Origin: JBKPCD01 sp046727175
GTDB lineage: Bacteria > Acidobacteriota > Vicinamibacteria > Vicinamibacterales > 2-12-FULL-66-21
Assembly (NCBI GenBank): GCA_046727175.1
Contig: JBKPCD010000108.1
Location: forward strand, 1 to 26,347
Length of the DNA: 26,347 nucleotides
Direction of reading: 5' to 3'
Part shown: one piece after another, positions 23,397-26,347 of the stretch
Layout of the letters: each line of letters opens with the position of its first letter
How positions within the stretch are numbered: the first letter of the stretch is position 1
Notes under the pieces: generated by a model
What the model was told of the DNA's origin: nothing
The model's database searches: none
Seen by the model: only the letters and a program-made list of their open reading frames with translations
Position numbers and translations under genes: made by a program

Positions 23397-23478
23397 CTCG
23401 CTGAAGGGTGACATCAGGAAACCCTGAACGAACACATGAGTCCCTTACTATACTCCCGGCATTCGTGCTGAATGCTCC

Positions 23479-23600
23479 GTGACTGTCCGCAGTGATCCTC
23501 GCGCGTGCGCCGCTTGCTGCCGCTGGAGGACTTCCGCCCTGTGTACCTCTGTCGCGACTGCTACACTCGGTGGGAAGGAGAACAGCGCACACCCAAGCGA
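23479..23600 (+). pseudogene. Possible zinc-ribbon protein fragment, frameshifted
   Basis: One frame gives TVRSDPRACAAC. Another gives RRLLPLEDFRPVYLCRDCYT followed by RWEGE. Together they suggest a C-x2-C ... C-x2-C ribbon broken by one base near 23512. The downstream part does not look coding. The call is tentative. Confidence 0.3.
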
Positions 23601-23662
23601 TTCGACCCGCTTCCGTACGGCGAACGGCGAGCACCATTCCCAAAACAATCAGCCTCAGGGCC

Positions 23663-23914
23663 ATGCATTACAGTCAGCGCGAATTCAGGAACCATTCGCC
23701 CGAACGACTGCGCGATGCCTTCAGGCTGACGAAGCCGAAGGCTGATGGAGGACTGACGGCGGTCTGCGAAATCTGGAGCCACCAGTTCGGTTGGGAATTG
23801 CGGTTGATCATCGATCGATCGCCTCCAAGTGTCTTCGGTCGTGTGCTACGGGGGCGAAATGTTGACACGGCGACCAACTGGAAAGCCGCGAAGATCGAGA
23901 AGGGCTGGACCTGA
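23663..23914 (+). CDS. Conserved hypothetical protein (AVCEIWSH type)
   Basis: An 83-aa protein starting MHYSQREFRNHSPERLRDAF. The block AVCEIWSHQFGWELRLIID and the ending NWKAAKIEKGWT match a short family found in many soil bacteria, of unknown function. The open frame extends upstream to 23492, but that part looks non-coding, so ATG 23663 was chosen. Its TGA overlaps the ATG of the next small gene, suggesting coupled translation. Confidence 0.6.
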   Translation: MHYSQREFRNHSPERLRDAFRLTKPKADGGLTAVCEIWSHQFGWELRLIIDRSPPSVFGRVLRGRNVDTATNWKAAKIEKGWT

Positions 23915-24093
23915 TGCCCTGCCACTTCGCGGACGGCTGGATTTGTGAGACGCATCCTGATCAGCCGTGGCCGCACGATGATTGCATTGGCCCCGGCACG
24001 CTCTGCCGGAATCCGGAATGTGCCGTTGGTCGCGTTGTGCGCGCCGAACTGGACGCGCGCCGTGCATCGTGGATTCGTGACGACGAGGGATGA
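23914..24093 (+). CDS. Small Cys/His-rich conserved protein, probable metal binder
   Basis: A 59-aa ORF starting MPCHFADGWICETHPDQPWP, then HDDCIGPGTLCRNPEC. Five Cys and three His residues fall in the first 40 residues in a pattern (CH..., C-x-x-H, H-x2-C, C-x4-C) seen in a widespread unnamed family of short proteins. Zinc binding is inferred. ATG 23914-23916 overlaps the preceding stop codon by one base. The last 20 residues are charged. Confidence 0.65.
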   Translation: MPCHFADGWICETHPDQPWPHDDCIGPGTLCRNPECAVGRVVRAELDARRASWIRDDEG

Positions 24094-24946
24094 AGCGGCG
24101 GTGCTCCCTGCTCTGCTCCGTTCGGGACGTCAATAGGGCCGCGCATTTAACACACCGCCGGCCGTACCGCGCAAGGAAGCGAACCAATTCGCCAGTTTTC
24201 CGAGCCGCCTGACAATCAATGACCATGACCTCGAGCTGTGAGAGCGGAAGCACTGGAGATGCCTCTGCCAACAACCTAACGAATTCCTGCGAGGCCGTGA
24301 CCAGCATTCACGGATGGCACCCGTCTCTCAGCCGCGACCCTCGCCGTACGGATAGAACCAGCCGACTTCGCCCGCCGCCGAGCGAAAAAAGAATTTTCAT
24401 TCATCGGCGTGCATAAGGGCTCTGCGCTCGAATGGTCGCGGACGTGCTCGACGACACCGTGTCCTCACCAATGAAATGCCCACATTGCTCAGGTTCGCGT
24501 AGTCCTGTTCGATGAAGTGGTCATGTTGGGTCGCATGATTCATGTTGAGCCAAATGCGTTGGCGGATGATATGGCAGACCGACTCGAATCGGGCCATCCA
24601 AATAATGAGGAGACCACTCGCTCGCCTTTGTCATGGGAACCCCGTCTGACGCGATTCGTTCTGTGCCTTTGCTTCGTCCCTCCTGAGGAAGATGTCGTCC
24701 TGCGGTTGCTTCACGTCAGCGCCCTGCAACTCTTCAGGGGATCAGAAAGTAGATCATCTTCGCTCCGAGCAAGGCAATCGGAGCGTTTTCCCTACTGCGT
24801 AGGCGCCTAAGAATTTCAGCGCGTGTTCAGCTCGTCATGAGTGACGCCGTCCGTTCGCCTCCCATACGCCGCCGTCCCTCACGGGACACGGCCGAGCTGC
24901 GAGTGGCGCGCCATTTGCGAGCTAGCGACATCGAAGGATGGATCGC
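24094..24946. other. Stretch of about 850 bases without a supported gene
   Basis: ORFs on both strands are short and none resembles a known protein. Two look mildly protein-like: VRVVLFDEVVMLGRMIHVEP (plus, about 24490-24560) and FVRLLAEASPVLPLSQLEVM (minus, about 24215-24280). Neither has a good start. The base composition is less GC-rich than elsewhere. This may be decayed coding DNA. Confidence 0.4.
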
Positions 24947-25129
24947 ATGAATGTGCCAAACGGAGCCATGCAGCACGTAGCAGCTCGTCTCGTTCTGGTC
25001 CTGCTCATAGCTGCCGGGCTCAGCGGTTGCGCAGTCGTCGGCGGTATCTTCAAGGGCGGCGTGGTGGTCGGTATCGTGATCGCCGTCGTCGTCGTGATCC
25101 TGTTGTTCCTGTTATTTGGCCGGCGGTAA
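24947..25129 (+). CDS. Very small lipoprotein with C-terminal membrane helix
   Basis: A 60-aa protein with an N-terminal signal LVLVLLIAAGLSGC (lipobox LSGC), a short IFKGG linker, then a strongly hydrophobic helix (VVVGIVIAVVVVILLFLLFG) and a basic end. Similar tiny lipoproteins with an IFKAG motif occur widely; their function is unknown. ATG 24947 has GAAGGA eight bases upstream; ATG 24938 is in frame but too close to that site. Confidence 0.6.
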   Translation: MNVPNGAMQHVAARLVLVLLIAAGLSGCAVVGGIFKGGVVVGIVIAVVVVILLFLLFGRR

Positions 25130-25482
25130 TCTTCCTTCGCGTACCTGAGCGCGCCGGGTTACGGCACGTTCTGAACGCGTACGAAACGTCCTACGAGGAT
25201 GGCGCCAACACCTCTTACTCGACAAGGATGCGCCGATTCCTCGCCCGGTCGCTCCACACAGCGAAGCCACGTCACGGTGATCCCTAGGTCGGTGGCCTTC
25301 ATCACCGTACAAAAGTTCGGCGGCGTGACCAGTCGTGCCGAAGGTACGCTTACGAGCTCAGATCGTCGCCCCACCGAAACATCGCGTCGATCCGGCGCTG
25401 CTCCACGTGTCGCGCGCGGCGTTGATCCTGCCAGGTCTCGGTGTTGCAACCGGGGACGTAGGGCGCATTCCGCAGGGGGACC
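25130..25482. other. Stretch without recognisable gene
   Basis: No conserved protein was recognised in any frame. A minus-strand ORF with MKATDLGITVTWLRC has no clear family. GGGGGA at about 25475-25480 precedes the ATG at 25483. Confidence 0.35.
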
Positions 25483-25936
25483 ATGGACGACATCGATCTG
25501 ATTCTCGAAGGGATGGAAAGAGAGCTAGAAGAACAGGAGACCGAGATCCGCGCGCTCGGCAAACGGCTGGCGGCCGGTGCCGCCACAGTCGCGGACGTGT
25601 CGACGCTCATGTTTCGCGTTCACGTGCCCTTGCGCACGCACCACTCGTTGGAACCATTTGGCATCGTCGGCGCCGGCCTCGCCCGGGCAACCGGCAGCCG
25701 CCGCCGCCGGAAACCCTCGAGCGCTCAGACACGCAGGCCGCAATCGAGCTCGGAGGCGGCGCCGTATTCTCGATCACGGACCGAGTGGGCGTGCGCGGCG
25801 GTGTGACCCACTTCACCGTCATCGGCCGCGACGGGAACTTTCATGGCGCTCCCGGCGCGGGCCGTGTGTACACACGAACGTGCTGCGGGACTTCTCGCTG
25901 ACACGCATGATAGTCGGCGTGAACATCCGCATGTGA
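25483..25936 (+). pseudogene. Outer-membrane beta-barrel protein remnant in three frames
   Basis: The ORF from ATG 25483 (with GGGGGA upstream) gives a coiled-coil-like MDDIDLILEGMERELEEQ, then ADVSTLMFRVHVPL and LEPFGIVGAGLAR, typical barrel strands. From about 25700 the next strands are in another frame (AAIELGGGAVFSITDRVGV, GGVTHFTVIGRDG). The last strand is in the third frame (VLRDFSLTRMIVGVNIRM, TGA 25934-25936). Porin-like proteins of Acidobacteria and relatives have this strand pattern. With two frame changes and a short length it is inferred to be a decayed copy. Whether the coiled-coil start belongs to the same gene is unclear. Confidence 0.5.
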
Positions 25937-26007
25937 GGAGCGGTTGCTCGGCCGGCACGGCGACGATGGTTATGACCGCGCACAAGGATGTTGCCAACTG
26001 GGTCCGT

Positions 26008-26347
26008 TCAGGGGGACATCAGGAGAAGAGCCCGGTCGGCGGGACGACCCCGCTCGAGCCCGAGCTCCTCAAGGCCGTCACGAAGCGTTCCCCGCGTATG
26101 ACTCGCGCGGCTCTGAGCGATCGCCAGAGTGATGAACGCAATCGCGTACAACACTGCCTGCATGGCGTGGCCAAGTTCCATCGATTTCGCACGCGGGTCC
26201 AGTCGGACGGAATCGACTGGGGAGTCGACGAGCTGAGAACCGTGTTCATCGGCGCTACGACCACCGCCCACGCGATTAGGCCCAGTGATGCTGCGATCGC
26301 CGCGACTCGCGTGTAGCGTGCCTCCGGGGTGCCGACTGGTCGTTGCC
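26008..26347 (-). pseudogene. DUF1772 (anthrone oxygenase-like) membrane protein, frameshifted, 5' end outside window
   Basis: Read leftward from the window edge, the protein gives a membrane helix VAAIAASLGLIAWAVVVAPM, then NTVLSSSTPQ and DWTRVRNRWNL, which is the DUF1772 pattern (Pro-x-Asn-x-x-Leu and an Arg-Trp motif). The following GHAMQAVLYAIAFITLAIAQ, the His and last helix of the family, is in another frame. Adding one C near 26190 joins them. The tail to 26008 is not conserved. Identification is moderate because only the C-terminal part is available. Confidence 0.5.

Noticed and set aside
23425..23454. Promoter-like TATACT with a weak -35 (TGAACG)
   Set aside because: Only the -10 is good and the following ORF is uncertain; too weak to list.
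24100..24307. Minus-strand ORF resembling a response-regulator receiver end (VMVIDCQAARKTGELVRFL)
   Set aside because: The similarity is vague, and the phospho-acceptor region and a proper start are missing.
1..26347. CRISPR arrays, rRNA genes, complete IS elements
   Set aside because: No regularly spaced repeats, rRNA sequence or transposase were seen.

Overview
The window is GC-rich bacterial DNA with a soil-bacterium repertoire: a caa3-type cytochrome oxidase, a periplasmic PQQ alcohol dehydrogenase with accessory proteins, YciF-like ferritin-fold protein, a stand-alone LigD-type polymerase, DUF72, and a PHP protein derived from DNA polymerase X. This mix recalls Acidobacteriota of the Vicinamibacteria type. 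That assignment is inference from gene content only; no rRNA or other phylogenetic marker is present.

Layout. (1) 1-1313: the 3' part of a large serine recombinase, with one frameshift, running into the 3' half of a tRNA-Ile gene on the other strand, an att-like scar. (2) 1213-2584: gene debris on the minus strand: a RES toxin with an internal deletion, the C-terminus of its Xre/MbcA-type antitoxin, and a broken conserved hypothetical gene fused to that antitoxin. (3) 13896 down to 2585: a tightly packed minus-strand operon of up to 14 genes. In transcription order these are a small basic protein, inorganic pyrophosphatase, cytochrome oxidase II, I and III, a 3-TM protein, CtaG, a PQQ alcohol dehydrogenase with the lanthanide-type Asp pair, a XoxJ-like binding protein, a lipoprotein cytochrome c, a frameshifted HbpS/GlcG-like protein, a divergent NRAMP-type transporter and two PRC-barrel proteins. 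(4) 14554-17197: plus-strand SRPBCC protein, zinc alcohol/formaldehyde dehydrogenase-like protein and YciF-like protein. (5) 17200-23172: a plus-strand DNA-maintenance cluster (isochorismatase remnant, recQ, helical hypothetical, Rieske remnant, PHP protein, DUF72, LigD-type polymerase), mostly broken by single-base indels, large deletions and one nonsense codon. (6) 23173-26347: small ORFs (two coupled conserved hypotheticals, a tiny lipoprotein) and remnants of an outer-membrane barrel protein and a DUF1772-like membrane protein.

How it works together. The central operon could encode an almost complete short respiratory chain: alcohol is oxidised by the tethered PQQ enzyme, electrons pass to the lipoprotein cytochrome c and then to the cytochrome c domain fused to oxidase subunit II, and oxygen is reduced by subunit I. 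CtaG would help insert copper. The operon also carries a metal-transporter relative whose two metal-binding motifs are changed. Together with the lanthanide-type dehydrogenase this makes a role in supplying a hard metal ion worth testing.

Caution. At least nine breaks can be restored by adding one base, usually in a short homopolymer. Some may be sequencing errors. The large internal deletions, the gene fusion and the nonsense codon cannot be explained that way.
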